A stretch of 64,000 bases of DNA from Streptomyces albicerus (lineage in GTDB: Bacteria > Actinomycetota > Actinomycetes > Streptomycetales > Streptomycetaceae), in contig NZ_VWMY01000030.1 of NCBI RefSeq assembly GCF_008905045.1, positions 51,923 through 115,922 on the forward strand, in the 5' to 3' direction. The notes under the pieces were generated by a model that was not told where the DNA came from, ran no database searches, and saw only the letters and a program-made list of their open reading frames with translations. Numbering within the stretch: position 1 is the first letter of the stretch; every line of letters begins with the position of its first letter. The translations under genes were made by a program, and so were the position numbers. Shown here one piece after another: positions 36,927 through 46,349 of this stretch.

Positions 36927-38456
36927 ATGGCAGACGACTACCTCGTACGCATCGGCAAGCTCATCCGTGACGCCCGTCAGCACCGGGGATGGACACAGAC
37001 GCAGCTGGCCGAGGCGCTCGGCACCAGTCAGAGTGCGGTGAACCGCATCGAACGCGGAAACCAAAACATCAGCCTTGAGATGATCGCCCGAATCGGTGAA
37101 GCCCTGGACAGTGAGATCGTCTCGCTCGGCTATGCGGGTCCGATGCATCTTCGGGTGGTCGGCGGCCGTCGGCTCTCCGGCTCCATCGACGTGAAGACCA
37201 GCAAGAACGCGTGCGTGGCGCTGCTCTGCGCGACGCTCCTGAACAGGGGTCGCACCGTGCTGCGCCGCGTCGCCCGCATCGAGGAGGTGTACCGCCTTCT
37301 GGAGGTGCTCGGCTCCATCGGCGTACGCACCCGGTGGATCAACGGCGGCGTGGACCTGGAGATCGTGCCGCCGGCCGAGCTGGAGATGACGTCGATCGAC
37401 GCGGCGGCAGCCCGCCGTACGCGCTCGATCATCATGTTCCTCGGCCCCCTGCTGCACCGGATGGACAGCTTCAAGCTGCCGTACGCGGGCGGTTGCGACC
37501 TGGGTACGCGGACGATCGAGCCGCACATGATCGCGCTGCGCCGGTTCGGCCTTGACATCACGGCCACCGAGGGTCTGTACCACGCACGGGTGGACCGCGA
37601 GGTGACCCCGGGCCGTCCCATCGTGCTGACCGAGCGCGGCGACACGGTGACCGAGAACGCGCTGCTGGCCGCCGCGCGCCACGACGGCACGACCGTCATC
37701 CGCAACGCCTCGTCCAACTACATGGTCCAGGACCTGTGCTTCTTCCTTGAGGCGCTGGGCGTTCGGGTCGAGGGCATCGGCACCACGACGCTCACCGTGC
37801 ACGGCGTGCCGAACATCGACGTCGACGTGGACTACTCGCCGTCCGAGGACCCGGTCGAGGCGATGAGCCTGCTGGCCGCCGCGGTCGTCACCGAGTCCGA
37901 GCTGACCGTGCGCCGCGTGCCGATCGAGTTCCTGGAGATCGAGCTCGCGGTCCTGGAGGAGATGGGCCTCGACCACGACCGCACCCCCGAGTACTTCGCG
38001 GACAACGGCCGTACGCGCCTGGTGGACCTGACCGTCCGGCCCTCCAAGCTGGAGGCGCCGATCGACAAGATCCACCCGATGCCGTTCCCGGGTCTGAACA
38101 TCGACAACGTCCCGTTCTTCGCGGCCATCGCCGCCTCCGCGCAGGGCAAGACACTGATCCACGACTGGGTCTACGACAACCGCGCGATCTACCTCACCGA
38201 CCTCAACCGCCTCGGCGGACGCCTCCAACTCCTCGACCCGCACCGAGTGTTGGTCGAGGGCCCGACCCGCTGGCGCGCCGCCGAGATGATGTGCCCGCCC
38301 GCGCTGCGGCCGGCCGTGGTCGTCCTGCTGGCGATGATGGCGGCCGAGGGCACGTCCGTGCTGCGGAACGTGTACGTCATCAACCGGGGGTACGAGGATC
38401 TGGCGGAGCGGCTCAACTCCGTCGGGGCACAGATCGAGACCTTCCGGGACATCTGA
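36927..38456 (+). CDS. XRE helix-turn-helix fused to a MurA-like enolpyruvyl transferase
   Basis: A 509-residue fusion. Residues 1-68 are an XRE/Cro DNA-binding domain (TQTQLAEALGTSQSAVNRIERGNQNISLEMIARI). From about residue 72 follows a full EPSP-synthase-fold domain like UDP-GlcNAc 1-carboxyvinyltransferase. It keeps the MurA Lys-Asn pair (Lys93-Asn94 in TSKNA) and a loop PYAGGCDLGTRTIEPH whose Cys190 matches the PEP-binding, fosfomycin-target cysteine. The loop differs from the canonical PGGCxIGARP, having an extra residue and losing the ARP arginine context. It may be a moonlighting enzyme or a sensor of UDP-GlcNAc/PEP that controls its own promoter. It is probably not the housekeeping MurA. 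Confidence 0.86.
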   Translation: MADDYLVRIGKLIRDARQHRGWTQTQLAEALGTSQSAVNRIERGNQNISLEMIARIGEALDSEIVSLGYAGPMHLRVVGGRRLSGSIDVKTSKNACVALLCATLLNRGRTVLRRVARIEEVYRLLEVLGSIGVRTRWINGGVDLEIVPPAELEMTSIDAAAARRTRSIIMFLGPLLHRMDSFKLPYAGGCDLGTRTIEPHMIALRRFGLDITATEGLYHARVDREVTPGRPIVLTERGDTVTENALLAAARHDGTTVIRNASSNYMVQDLCFFLEALGVRVEGIGTTTLTVHGVPNIDVDVDYSPSEDPVEAMSLLAAAVVTESELTVRRVPIEFLEIELAVLEEMGLDHDRTPEYFADNGRTRLVDLTVRPSKLEAPIDKIHPMPFPGLNIDNVPFFAAIAASAQGKTLIHDWVYDNRAIYLTDLNRLGGRLQLLDPHRVLVEGPTRWRAAEMMCPPALRPAVVVLLAMMAAEGTSVLRNVYVINRGYEDLAERLNSVGAQIETFRDI

Positions 38457-38518
38457 GGCGTACGAGCGGGGTCCGTGCTCGCCGCGGTCTCCTCCAGGGC
38501 GGCCCGGCACGAACGCCG

Positions 38519-39523
38519 TCACCGCGGCCGACGCACGAGCATCCCGCCGCGCTTCAGCGAACTGAGGACGAGCGAGGTGTCCACGGACGTCACGTCCCGC
38601 AGCCAGGGAGCCCGGGTGACGAAGTCGTACAGGGCCTGCTCGCTGGGCAGTGCCGCCAGCACCAGGATCTGATGCTCTCCGGTGACGAAACTGGCGTACC
38701 GGACATGGACGTTGTCCGCCAGCGCCGCCGCCACCGCCTCGGCCTGCGCCGGAGCGCTGCGCACCCGGAGCACGGCCTCGACCGGCAGTCCGAGCAGGGC
38801 CGGCTCGATCACGGCACGGATGCGTACCCTGCCGCCTTGGCGCAGCGCGGCCAGGCGCCGCCGCGCGGTGGCCTCCGACACTCCGGCGACGCGGCCGAGT
38901 TCCTCGTAGGTGCACCGCCCGTCCTCGGCCAGCGCGTTCAGCAACAGGCGGTCCGGGCGGGAGAGTTCGTGTGCCACGTCACCGGGCGGCATCACGTCGC
39001 CATCGGACGCCGGTGACGGCGCGGGCGCCTCGGACGGGCCCGCAAGGGCGGCGATCTCGTCGTCGGTGAGCAGACCGGAGTGCCACTCGCGGATCGTACG
39101 GATGTGGCGCAGCACCGGCAGGGTGTACGTCTCCACCATGCCCGGCAGGCCCGGCAGTTCGTCCATCACCAGGCTCGCCAGATCTTCCCGGGGGCAGAGC
39201 AACTCCGCGACGCAGTCCGGGGATCCGGTCAGCACATGGGTGAAGACGCAGTCGGACCGGCGGGCCAGCGCGCTCGCGGCCATCCGTGCCTGCCCCGGGG
39301 CGCAGCGCACCCCGACCACCGTGCTGCGGCCGTACAGGGCCATGGCCCCGATCCGCACGAGACCGGAGTCCAGCAACCGTGTTCCCCGGCGGACGACGGT
39401 GCGTTCGGCCTCGCCGAGTGCCGTCGCGATGCGATGCCATGAGGCCCGGCCGTCTATCTGCAGGGCGCTGATGATGCGCCGGTCCAGCGAATCCGCCACG
39501 GGACCGGTCTGCCGTGCGTTCAT
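38519..39523 (-). CDS. tandem-domain Lrp/AsnC regulator
   Basis: A 334-residue regulator made of two Lrp/AsnC units. The first helix-turn-helix is SLDRRIISALQIDGRASWHRIATAL (about 12-36) with a RAM-like domain to about 155. The second is PDRLLLNALAEDGRCTYEELGRVAGVSEATARRRL (about 200-235) with a second RAM domain to the end. The ATG at 39523 was chosen because the longer frame encodes Arg-rich, non-family sequence. It is divergent from the Nramp-like/amidase/oxidase operon and likely controls it, with an amino-acid-type ligand. Confidence 0.85.
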   Translation of the reverse strand: MNARQTGPVADSLDRRIISALQIDGRASWHRIATALGEAERTVVRRGTRLLDSGLVRIGAMALYGRSTVVGVRCAPGQARMAASALARRSDCVFTHVLTGSPDCVAELLCPREDLASLVMDELPGLPGMVETYTLPVLRHIRTIREWHSGLLTDDEIAALAGPSEAPAPSPASDGDVMPPGDVAHELSRPDRLLLNALAEDGRCTYEELGRVAGVSEATARRRLAALRQGGRVRIRAVIEPALLGLPVEAVLRVRSAPAQAEAVAAALADNVHVRYASFVTGEHQILVLAALPSEQALYDFVTRAPWLRDVTSVDTSLVLSSLKRGGMLVRRPR

Positions 39524-39648
39524 CGCACCAAGTCTATGGCCGATTCCGTCACTTCGGCCGAGATTCTTGTTCCCTTCCGTCAGCGTGCCCGAGCCTGCAC
39601 GACATGAGCCGCACGAACCGATGACTCCCGCTCTCACGCCATACGGAG

Positions 39649-40968
39649 ATGATCGACGTGGCCGCGACACCAGGAACGACACGGGCAACTTCCCTTGGGC
39701 ACCAGGCGGTTGAACCCGAGCAGGCCCCCGCCACCAGGCGAGGCCGGCTGGCCCTGCTGGGCCCCGGCCTGGTGCTGGCGGCCGCGAGCGTCGGTGCCGG
39801 GGACATGGTGACGTCCCTCGCGGGCGCCTCCGGGTACGGGATGGCGCTGCTGTGGGCGATCCTCATCGGCGTCGTCCTGAAGTTCGCGCTCACGGAGGCG
39901 GTGGGACGGCTGTACCTGGCGACCGGCCAGACCGTGATCGCGAGCCTGCGGTCGGTCGGGCGCTGGCTGCCCGCGGCGTTCTTCGTGTTCGTGCTGGTCA
40001 TCGGGCTGCTCTACGGGGCGGCGCTCGGCTCGGTCGCTTCGCTCGCGCTGTCCACGCTGTTCCCCGCCCTGCCGCTGCGTCCGCTGGCCATCGCGATCGC
40101 GTTGGCGTCCGCCGCGATCGTGTACGTCGGCCGCTATGCGCTCTTCGAGCGGGTGATGAGCGGCTTCATGCTCGTCAAGTTCCTCGGCATGGTCGCCCTG
40201 GCGATCGCCACGCTCGCCACCACCGACGATCTGCCGGGTCTGTTCTCCTCGTTGCGCCCGAGGCTGCCGGAGGGGGACGTGGTGACCGTGCTCGCCCTCA
40301 TCGGCGGGGTGGGCGGCACGGCCGGGATCGCCTCGTACAGCTACTGGGTGAGGGAGAAGCGCTGGCAGCACCGGAGCTGGCTGCCCGTCATGCGAGCGGA
40401 CTCCGCGGTCAGTTACACCGTCACCTTCCTCTTCGTGCTGTGCACCACCGTCGTGGGGACGGGTCTGCTGTACGGCACCGGCGAGACCATCAGCGGCAAC
40501 GACGGGCTTGCCGCGCTCGCCGACCCGCTCGGCGCGGACCTCGGGTCGGCGGCCCGCGTCCTGTTCCTGGGGACCTTCTTCTTCGTGACGCTGAGCGCGC
40601 TCGTCGGCGGGTTCAACGCCCTCTGCTACCTGTTGGCGGACTCCCTGCGGAACCTGCGCGGCATTCCGGAGAGCGACGCCGAGCCCCACATGGCACAGAC
40701 CAGCCGGCCCTTCCGCCTCTTCGTGCTCTATTGCGCGGCCGCGGCGGTCGCCGTCACGTTCATGGGAAAGCCGGTCGCCCTGGTGCTGACGTACGCCGCC
40801 TTCGGGTCCCTGATCCTGCCCCTGCTGTCCGGGGCGCTACTGGTGCTGCTCAACCGGCGGGGCATCGAACCCCTGTACCGGAACAAGGTCATGTCGAATG
40901 TGCTGCTGTCCGGCGCCTTCATCCTCTTCGGGGTGCTGGCCGCCGTGCAGCTCAAGGAAACGTTCTGA
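39649..40968 (+). CDS. Nramp-family-like membrane transporter
   Basis: A 439-residue protein with about 11 transmembrane helices. TM1 reads GPGLVLAAASVGAGDMVTS (36-54), so the metal-binding DPGN of true Nramp proteins is replaced by GAGD. The TM6 region has GGVGGTAGIASYSYWVRE, with the MPH motif replaced. These changes argue against classic Mn/Fe transport, and substrates in this branch are unknown. The gene leads an operon with an amidase (17 bp later) and an FAD amine oxidase, suggesting uptake of an amide or amino-acid-like nitrogen source. The function is open. Confidence 0.8.
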   Translation: MIDVAATPGTTRATSLGHQAVEPEQAPATRRGRLALLGPGLVLAAASVGAGDMVTSLAGASGYGMALLWAILIGVVLKFALTEAVGRLYLATGQTVIASLRSVGRWLPAAFFVFVLVIGLLYGAALGSVASLALSTLFPALPLRPLAIAIALASAAIVYVGRYALFERVMSGFMLVKFLGMVALAIATLATTDDLPGLFSSLRPRLPEGDVVTVLALIGGVGGTAGIASYSYWVREKRWQHRSWLPVMRADSAVSYTVTFLFVLCTTVVGTGLLYGTGETISGNDGLAALADPLGADLGSAARVLFLGTFFFVTLSALVGGFNALCYLLADSLRNLRGIPESDAEPHMAQTSRPFRLFVLYCAAAAVAVTFMGKPVALVLTYAAFGSLILPLLSGALLVLLNRRGIEPLYRNKVMSNVLLSGAFILFGVLAAVQLKETF

Positions 40969-40985
40969 GAGGCGTCGCACCCGTC

Positions 40986-42428
40986 GTGAATCCCATGGAT
41001 GAGCTCTGCTTCCGGACCGCCACCGATCTCGCGGCCGCGATCCGGCGTCGCGAGGTGTCCGCCCGCGAAGTCGTCACCGCCCACCTCGCGCAGATCGAGC
41101 GCGTCAATCCGGCGGTGAACGCCATCGTCACCCTCGTCGCCGACCAGGCACTGGAGGAGGCGGCCAAGGCCGACGCGCGGCTGGTGGCGGGCGCGGAGGT
41201 CGGCCCCCTGCACGGGCTGCCCGTCGCACACAAGGACCTCCACGACACCGCGGGCATCCGCACGACATACGGCTCGCCGATCTTCGCCGACCGTGTCCCC
41301 GACCGGGACCACCTGGTCGTCGAGCGCCTCAGGAACGCCGGGGCCATCACCATCGGCAAGACCAACGTCCCCGAACTCGGCATGGGTTCACACACCGTCA
41401 ACAAGGTGTTCGGGCCCACCCGCAACCCGTACGACCTCTCCCGCAGCGCGGGTGGCAGCAGCGGCGGCGCCGGTGCCGCGCTCGCCTGCGGCATGCTGCC
41501 GATCGCCGACGGCAGTGACACCGGCGGGTCGCTGCGCAATCCCGCGTCCTTCAACAACGTCGTGGGGCTGCGCCCCTCCCCCGGCCGGGTACCGTCCTGG
41601 CCCGACAAGGCGCCGTGGGGGCAGCTGTCGGTGAAGGGGCCGATGGCCAGGACGGTGCAGGACGTCGCGCTGGGCCTGTCCGTGCTCGCGGGTCCCGACC
41701 CGCGCAGCCCGCTCGCCCTGGAGACGCCGGGCGCCGCCTTCGCGGGCCCCCTGGACGGCGATGTGCGCGGTCTGCGGGTGGCCTGGTCGGCCGACCTCGG
41801 CGGGGCCGTGCCCGTCGACGCCGAGGTACGGGCCGCGCTGGATCCGGCGGTCGAGGTGTTCGCCTCGCTGGGCTGCGCGATCGAGGAGGCCTGCCCCGAC
41901 CTGTCCGGCGCCGACGAGGTCTTCCTCGTCCAGCGCGCCTGGCAGATGGAACTCGCGTACGGGACCCTGCTGGACGAGCACCGCCACCGGATGGCCTCGG
42001 ACGTGGTGTGGAACATCAAGGAGGGCCGCACGCTCACCGGCCCCGATCTCGGCCGGGCCCAGCTGCTGCAGGCCGCCCTCTACCACCGCGTCCGGGAGTT
42101 CTTCGAGACGTACGACCTGCTTCTGCTGCCGGTCAGCCAGGTCGCCCCGTTCGACCTCCGGCTCCCCTACCCCGCCTCCGTGGACGGCACCCCGATGGAG
42201 ACGTACCTGGACTGGATGCGCTCGGCCTACCTGATCTCCGTCACCGGTTGTCCCGCGCTGTCGGTGCCGGCCGGCTTCACCCCGGAGGGCCTGCCGGTCG
42301 GGCTGCAGGTGGTCGGCCCGCACCGGCAGGACCTGGCGGTCCTGCGGGCCGGGTACGCCTTCGAGCAGGCGACACGGACCGCCGAGCGCAGACCGCCGGT
42401 CGTCCTGAAGGACGGGGGCCGGTCATGA
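40986..42428 (+). CDS. amidase signature family hydrolase
   Basis: A 480-residue cytosolic amidase with the Ser-cisSer-Lys triad: Lys83 in AHKDLHD, Ser158/159 in SAGGSSGGAGAAL and nucleophile Ser182 in GSDTGGSLRNP. The C-terminal GCPALSVPAGFTPEGLPVGLQVVG is also typical. GTG at 40986 is chosen, since the next ATG is three codons in and further from the weak GAGAGG site. It follows the transporter by 17 bp and overlaps the oxidase gene (ATGA). In this order it probably frees an amino acid or amine from an imported amide. It is not a GatA, since gatBC are absent. Confidence 0.9.
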   Translation: MNPMDELCFRTATDLAAAIRRREVSAREVVTAHLAQIERVNPAVNAIVTLVADQALEEAAKADARLVAGAEVGPLHGLPVAHKDLHDTAGIRTTYGSPIFADRVPDRDHLVVERLRNAGAITIGKTNVPELGMGSHTVNKVFGPTRNPYDLSRSAGGSSGGAGAALACGMLPIADGSDTGGSLRNPASFNNVVGLRPSPGRVPSWPDKAPWGQLSVKGPMARTVQDVALGLSVLAGPDPRSPLALETPGAAFAGPLDGDVRGLRVAWSADLGGAVPVDAEVRAALDPAVEVFASLGCAIEEACPDLSGADEVFLVQRAWQMELAYGTLLDEHRHRMASDVVWNIKEGRTLTGPDLGRAQLLQAALYHRVREFFETYDLLLLPVSQVAPFDLRLPYPASVDGTPMETYLDWMRSAYLISVTGCPALSVPAGFTPEGLPVGLQVVGPHRQDLAVLRAGYAFEQATRTAERRPPVVLKDGGRS

Positions 42429-43669
42429 CGCCGCCCCGCAGCGCCGTGGTGATCGGTGCGGGCATGACAGGTCTGGCGACCGCCTGGTTCCTCCAGGAAG
42501 CGGGCGTCGAGGTCACCGTCGTCGACCGCCGGCAGGTCGCGGCCGGCGCGTCCTGGGGGAACGCAGGCTGGCTCTCCCCCGCCCTCGCCGTTCCGCTGCC
42601 CGAGCCGGGCGCCCTGCGCCTGGGACTGCGCACGCTGCTGTCACCGTCCTCGCCGCTCTACATCCCGCCCCGCGCGGACCCGCGCCTGGCCCGGTTCCTG
42701 CTGTCGTTCAGCCGCAACTGCACTCACCGGCGATGGCAGGTCGCGATGAGCGCGCTGGCCCCGCTGAACCGGCGGGCGCTCGCCGCGTACGACGAACTCG
42801 CCCTGGGCGGCGTCGCCGAACCGACGCGGCCGAGCGACCCGTGCCTCATCGCCTTCACCACCGAGGCGGCCCGCGCGCCGTTCACCGCCGAGCTGGAGGC
42901 GGTGCGCGCGGCCGGTCAGAGCGTCGACTACGACCTGCTGACCGGCGCCGAGGCCCGGGCCCAGGAGCCCGCGCTCTCCGAGCGGATCAGCGCAGCCGTA
43001 CGGCTGCGCGGTCAGCGTTTCCTGAACCCGGGTGCCTATGTCGAGGCGCTCGCCGGTGCGGTGCGCGAGCGGGGCGGCAAGATCGTCGAAGGGCTGAGGG
43101 TGACCCGGATACGGGACCACGGCGGCGAGGTCGCCGTCCTCGGCTCCGACGGTACGGGCCTGCGCGCCGATGTCGCCGTGCTCGCCAACGGAGCCTGGCT
43201 GAACCGGCTGGCGGGACCTTTCGGCGTACGCGCCGCCGTCCAGTCCGGCCGCGGCTACAGCTTCACCCTGCCTGCTGACGGACTGCCCACGAGGCCCACG
43301 TACTTCGCCGCACAGCGCGTGGTCTGCACACCGCTCGGTGAGCGTGTACGGGTTGCCGGAATGATGGAGTTCACCGCCCCCGACCGGCCCGCGGACCCGC
43401 GCCGCGTCCAGGCCGTCGTCGACGCGGCACGCCCCATGCTGCCCGGCGCCGACTTCAGCCGCCGTACCGACGAATGGGCGGGCCCGCGCCCCTGCACCGC
43501 GGACGGGCTGCCCCTCGTCGGTCCGACCCGCTCGCCGCGCGTGCATGTCTGCGGCGGCCACGGGATGTGGGGCATCGCCCTGGGCCCGCTGAGCGGCAAA
43601 CTCCTCGCCGAATCGATCGTGACCGGGCAGAACGCCGCCGAACTCGCCCCCTTGCACCCCCTGCGCTGA
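42425..43669 (+). CDS. DadA-like FAD-dependent amino acid oxidoreductase
   Basis: A 414-residue flavoprotein of the DAO family, closest in style to D-amino acid dehydrogenase. The N-terminal FAD fold has VVIGAGMTGLATAWFLQEAG (8-27) and VTVVDRR. The C-terminus has RPCTADGLPLVGPT and the ring-contact HGMWGIALGPLSGKLLAE. ATG overlaps the amidase stop. With the transporter and amidase it suggests a pathway of import, amide hydrolysis and oxidative deamination. L- or D-specificity cannot be read from sequence. Confidence 0.87.
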   Translation: MTPPRSAVVIGAGMTGLATAWFLQEAGVEVTVVDRRQVAAGASWGNAGWLSPALAVPLPEPGALRLGLRTLLSPSSPLYIPPRADPRLARFLLSFSRNCTHRRWQVAMSALAPLNRRALAAYDELALGGVAEPTRPSDPCLIAFTTEAARAPFTAELEAVRAAGQSVDYDLLTGAEARAQEPALSERISAAVRLRGQRFLNPGAYVEALAGAVRERGGKIVEGLRVTRIRDHGGEVAVLGSDGTGLRADVAVLANGAWLNRLAGPFGVRAAVQSGRGYSFTLPADGLPTRPTYFAAQRVVCTPLGERVRVAGMMEFTAPDRPADPRRVQAVVDAARPMLPGADFSRRTDEWAGPRPCTADGLPLVGPTRSPRVHVCGGHGMWGIALGPLSGKLLAESIVTGQNAAELAPLHPLR

Positions 43670-43795
43670 AGCACCCCCACACGTGACGGCCCAGGCAGCG
43701 GGTCGTTGGACCGGGCACTGGACCGGGCGGGCGGTTTCCGCAACAGCCCATTCCGCCCCTTCCACCTGCCCTGCCCTGCCCCAGGAACCGCCTCC

Positions 43796-45574
43796 ATGCC
43801 CGCACAGCCGTTCTCCGCGCTCGCCCCGGCCCCGCCCGGACCGGACTGCCTCCCCGAGGTCCCGCGGAAGCCCGCATACGGCCCGCTTCGGGCGCGGACG
43901 TGCCGCGTCCCGGTGCTCGCGGTCCTCGCCGTCCTCCCGCTGTACGGGGTGTGGGCCGTGTTTCTCGCGACGGGTGGCGGCGATCTCGCGGCGCAGTACG
44001 CCTGGGCGGGATTCGCCGCACGGAACCCGGACGCGGCGTACGGGCTGTTCTGGTACGGCGGCACGCACACCGCCAACTACAGCGTGCTGTCACCCCCGTT
44101 GATGGCGGTGCTGGGGGTACGCACGGTGTCCGTGCTGGCCGGAGTGGCCGGCACCTGGCTGCTGGGCTCGCTGCTGGAGCGGACCGTCACCAGGGCGCCG
44201 CTGTGGCCCGCGCTGCTCGGGGCGTTCGGGCTGTGGGCCAACCTCGCCTCGGGGCGGACCACGTTCGCCCTCGGGCTGGCCCTCGGACTCGCGGGCCTCC
44301 TCGCCGTGGCCGGGCGTCCGGAGCGACCGGACCGGATCACCACGGGCACGCCCACCAAAGGCACGCTCACCACCGGCGCGCTCACCGCGGGCGCGCTCAC
44401 CACCGGCGCGCTCGGCGCACTGTTCGCCACCCTGGCCAGCCCGGTGGCCGGGCTGTTCCTGCTGGTGGCCGGTGCCGGATATCTGCTCGACCGGAGGTAC
44501 GCCAAGTGCCTCGCCCTCTCCGTGCCGCCCGTCGCCGTCGGCGCCCTGACGGTGTTTCTGTTCCCCTTCCAGGGCGAGCAGCCCATGGCCGCGGGCCGCA
44601 CGCTGCTGCCCCTGCTCCTGTCCGCCGCCGTGCTGTGGGCGGCTCCCCGCGAGTGGCGGGTGGTACGGGCCGGAGCGGCCGTGTACGCCGTCGGGGTGGT
44701 GCTGACCTGTCTCGTTCCCTCGCCGATCGGCACCAACGTGGAACGGCTCGCGGCGCTCTTCGCTCCCGCGGTGCTGCTCGCGTGCCTGCGGGATACCGGG
44801 TCCGCCGCCGCCCGCATCACCCGGGCCATCGTGGGCCGGGCCCTCCCGCCGGCTCTCGCGCTCGCCGCGGCGGTCGCGTGGACCGGCACGATGACGGTCA
44901 ACGACCTGCGGGTCACCACGGCCGTACCGGCCTGGGCCACGCACACCGAGGGGGTGCTCGCGGAGCTCGACCGGCTCGACGCGGACCGCGACCGGGTCGA
45001 GGTGGTGCCCGCCCGCAACCACCGTGAAGCCGCGCTCTTCGCCCCGCACGCGCAGCTGATGCGGGGCTGGAACCGGCAGTTGGACGTCGAGCGAGGGCGG
45101 CTGTTCTACGAGGGCGCGCTCGACGCTCCGCGCTATCACGCCTGGCTGCGCCACTGGGCCGTGGCGTACGTCGTCGTGCCTGACGCCAAGCCCGACGGGC
45201 CCGCCGAACACGAGGCCGCCCTGGTCACCTCCGGGCAGGACTGGCTCGAGCCCGTGTGGCACGACGCGCACTGGAGGATCTACCGCGTCAGGGACGCGCA
45301 GCCGCTCGCCTCGGCGCCGGCACGGGTGGTGCGGGCGGGCGAGGCCGACGTGGTGCTGCGCGTGCCGCACGCCGGGACGGTGACCGTACGGGTCCGGTAC
45401 TCGCCGTGGCTGCGGGCCGACGGGGCCTGCGTACGGCCGGACGGACCCTGGACCCGGCTGACCGTGCGGCGGGCGGGTGTGTATCGGCTGGATTCGAGCT
45501 ATGTGGGCGGGCCCTCGGCGGAGGACGGTTGCCGGCCCTCTTCGGCGGAGGGTGCGGGGCGGCGGGACGGCTGA
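43796..45574 (+). CDS. multi-span membrane protein, GT-C-like, unknown function
   Basis: A 592-residue protein with roughly ten hydrophobic segments between residues 38 and 380, then a soluble C-terminal region of about 200 residues. The first extracellular loop (AAQYAWAGFAARNPDAAYGLFWYGG) resembles the substrate loop of GT-C membrane glycosyltransferases, and the tail has YHAWLRHWAVAYVVVPDAKP, common in such proteins. No catalytic Asp-Asp/Glu pair is certain. Codons for about residues 182-207 are a low-complexity TTGALTAGAL repeat in the DNA as well. It may be a polymer glycosyltransferase or a hypothetical integral membrane protein. Confidence 0.78.
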   Translation: MPAQPFSALAPAPPGPDCLPEVPRKPAYGPLRARTCRVPVLAVLAVLPLYGVWAVFLATGGGDLAAQYAWAGFAARNPDAAYGLFWYGGTHTANYSVLSPPLMAVLGVRTVSVLAGVAGTWLLGSLLERTVTRAPLWPALLGAFGLWANLASGRTTFALGLALGLAGLLAVAGRPERPDRITTGTPTKGTLTTGALTAGALTTGALGALFATLASPVAGLFLLVAGAGYLLDRRYAKCLALSVPPVAVGALTVFLFPFQGEQPMAAGRTLLPLLLSAAVLWAAPREWRVVRAGAAVYAVGVVLTCLVPSPIGTNVERLAALFAPAVLLACLRDTGSAAARITRAIVGRALPPALALAAAVAWTGTMTVNDLRVTTAVPAWATHTEGVLAELDRLDADRDRVEVVPARNHREAALFAPHAQLMRGWNRQLDVERGRLFYEGALDAPRYHAWLRHWAVAYVVVPDAKPDGPAEHEAALVTSGQDWLEPVWHDAHWRIYRVRDAQPLASAPARVVRAGEADVVLRVPHAGTVTVRVRYSPWLRADGACVRPDGPWTRLTVRRAGVYRLDSSYVGGPSAEDGCRPSSAEGAGRRDG

Positions 45575-45590
45575 GGTTTCTGGCGAGACG

Positions 45591-45630
45591 GGCCCGCCCG
45601 CCGGGTCTCCTGGGGCTCGGCGGGCGGGCC
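45591..45630. terminator. strong bidirectional terminator
   Basis: GGCCCGCCCGCCG and CGGCGGGCGGGCC form a perfect 13-bp stem with a 14-nt loop between convergent genes. Confidence 0.9.
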
Positions 45631-45654
45631 GTCCGTGGGCGTGCTCGCCGAAGG

Positions 45655-46113
45655 TCAGCCGACGAGCGTGACGTTCCGCTTCTGGGCCACGTGGAAGTAC
45701 GGCAGCGGAAGGCCGCTGTCGGAGCGCAGCTCCATCAGCGTGGCCTCGACGCGAGCCGTACCGGGCTTGAACCGGCCCGGCTCCGAGTGGTCGGCGTTCG
45801 TCCAGCGGTGCTCGGCACCGTCGCAGACCGCGAGGGTGCCACCGACGCCCTTCCGTACGAGGCCGACGCTCTTGCCCTGGCCCAGGGAGGAACTCACGAA
45901 GACCGGGCCGGTGGCGCCCGTGCAGCGGTAGGTGCCGGAGAGGGTGACGGTGCCGTCCGCGTCGACGTGACCCGTCGAGTCGACGGTCACCGTCCCGAAC
46001 GGATCGGCCTTCTCCGGCACTTCATGTGAATCGGAGACCGCGTGTGCGGACGAAGCGGTGAGCAGCAGCAGAGCGGCACCGGCGGCTGTGCCCATGACCT
46101 GGCGCAATGGCAT
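45655..46113 (-). CDS. secreted DUF6299-type protein
   Basis: A 152-residue exported protein with a signal peptide (1-26, AHA-VS) and a compact immunoglobulin-like beta-domain (ADGTVTLSGTYRCTG..GPVFVSSSLGQG..CDGAEHRW) with two cysteines likely bonded. This is the layout of DUF6299, found in Streptomyces. AGGAGG lies 7 nt before the ATG. The function is unknown; the small beta-sandwich suggests cell-surface or matrix binding. Confidence 0.78.
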   Translation of the reverse strand: MPLRQVMGTAAGAALLLLTASSAHAVSDSHEVPEKADPFGTVTVDSTGHVDADGTVTLSGTYRCTGATGPVFVSSSLGQGKSVGLVRKGVGGTLAVCDGAEHRWTNADHSEPGRFKPGTARVEATLMELRSDSGLPLPYFHVAQKRNVTLVG

Positions 46114-46349
46114 CGGAGTACCTCCTGGGAGTGGGGACTTCCACAGGTACCGGCCCGGTGCGCTCGCGGGCGTCATCGTCACCCCTTTGGTGGCGAGTCC
46201 GCACCGTCCGTCTTCGGCACGTCCGAGTGTTGTCCGCGTGTTGTCACGCTTCCCTTCCGGCTGTTCCGATGAGTTCTCGACGGGCGCATGGTCTATCTAT
46301 GCGAGGCGACGACAACGCCGCCCGAACCCATCGCACGTGGAGGTACGCC

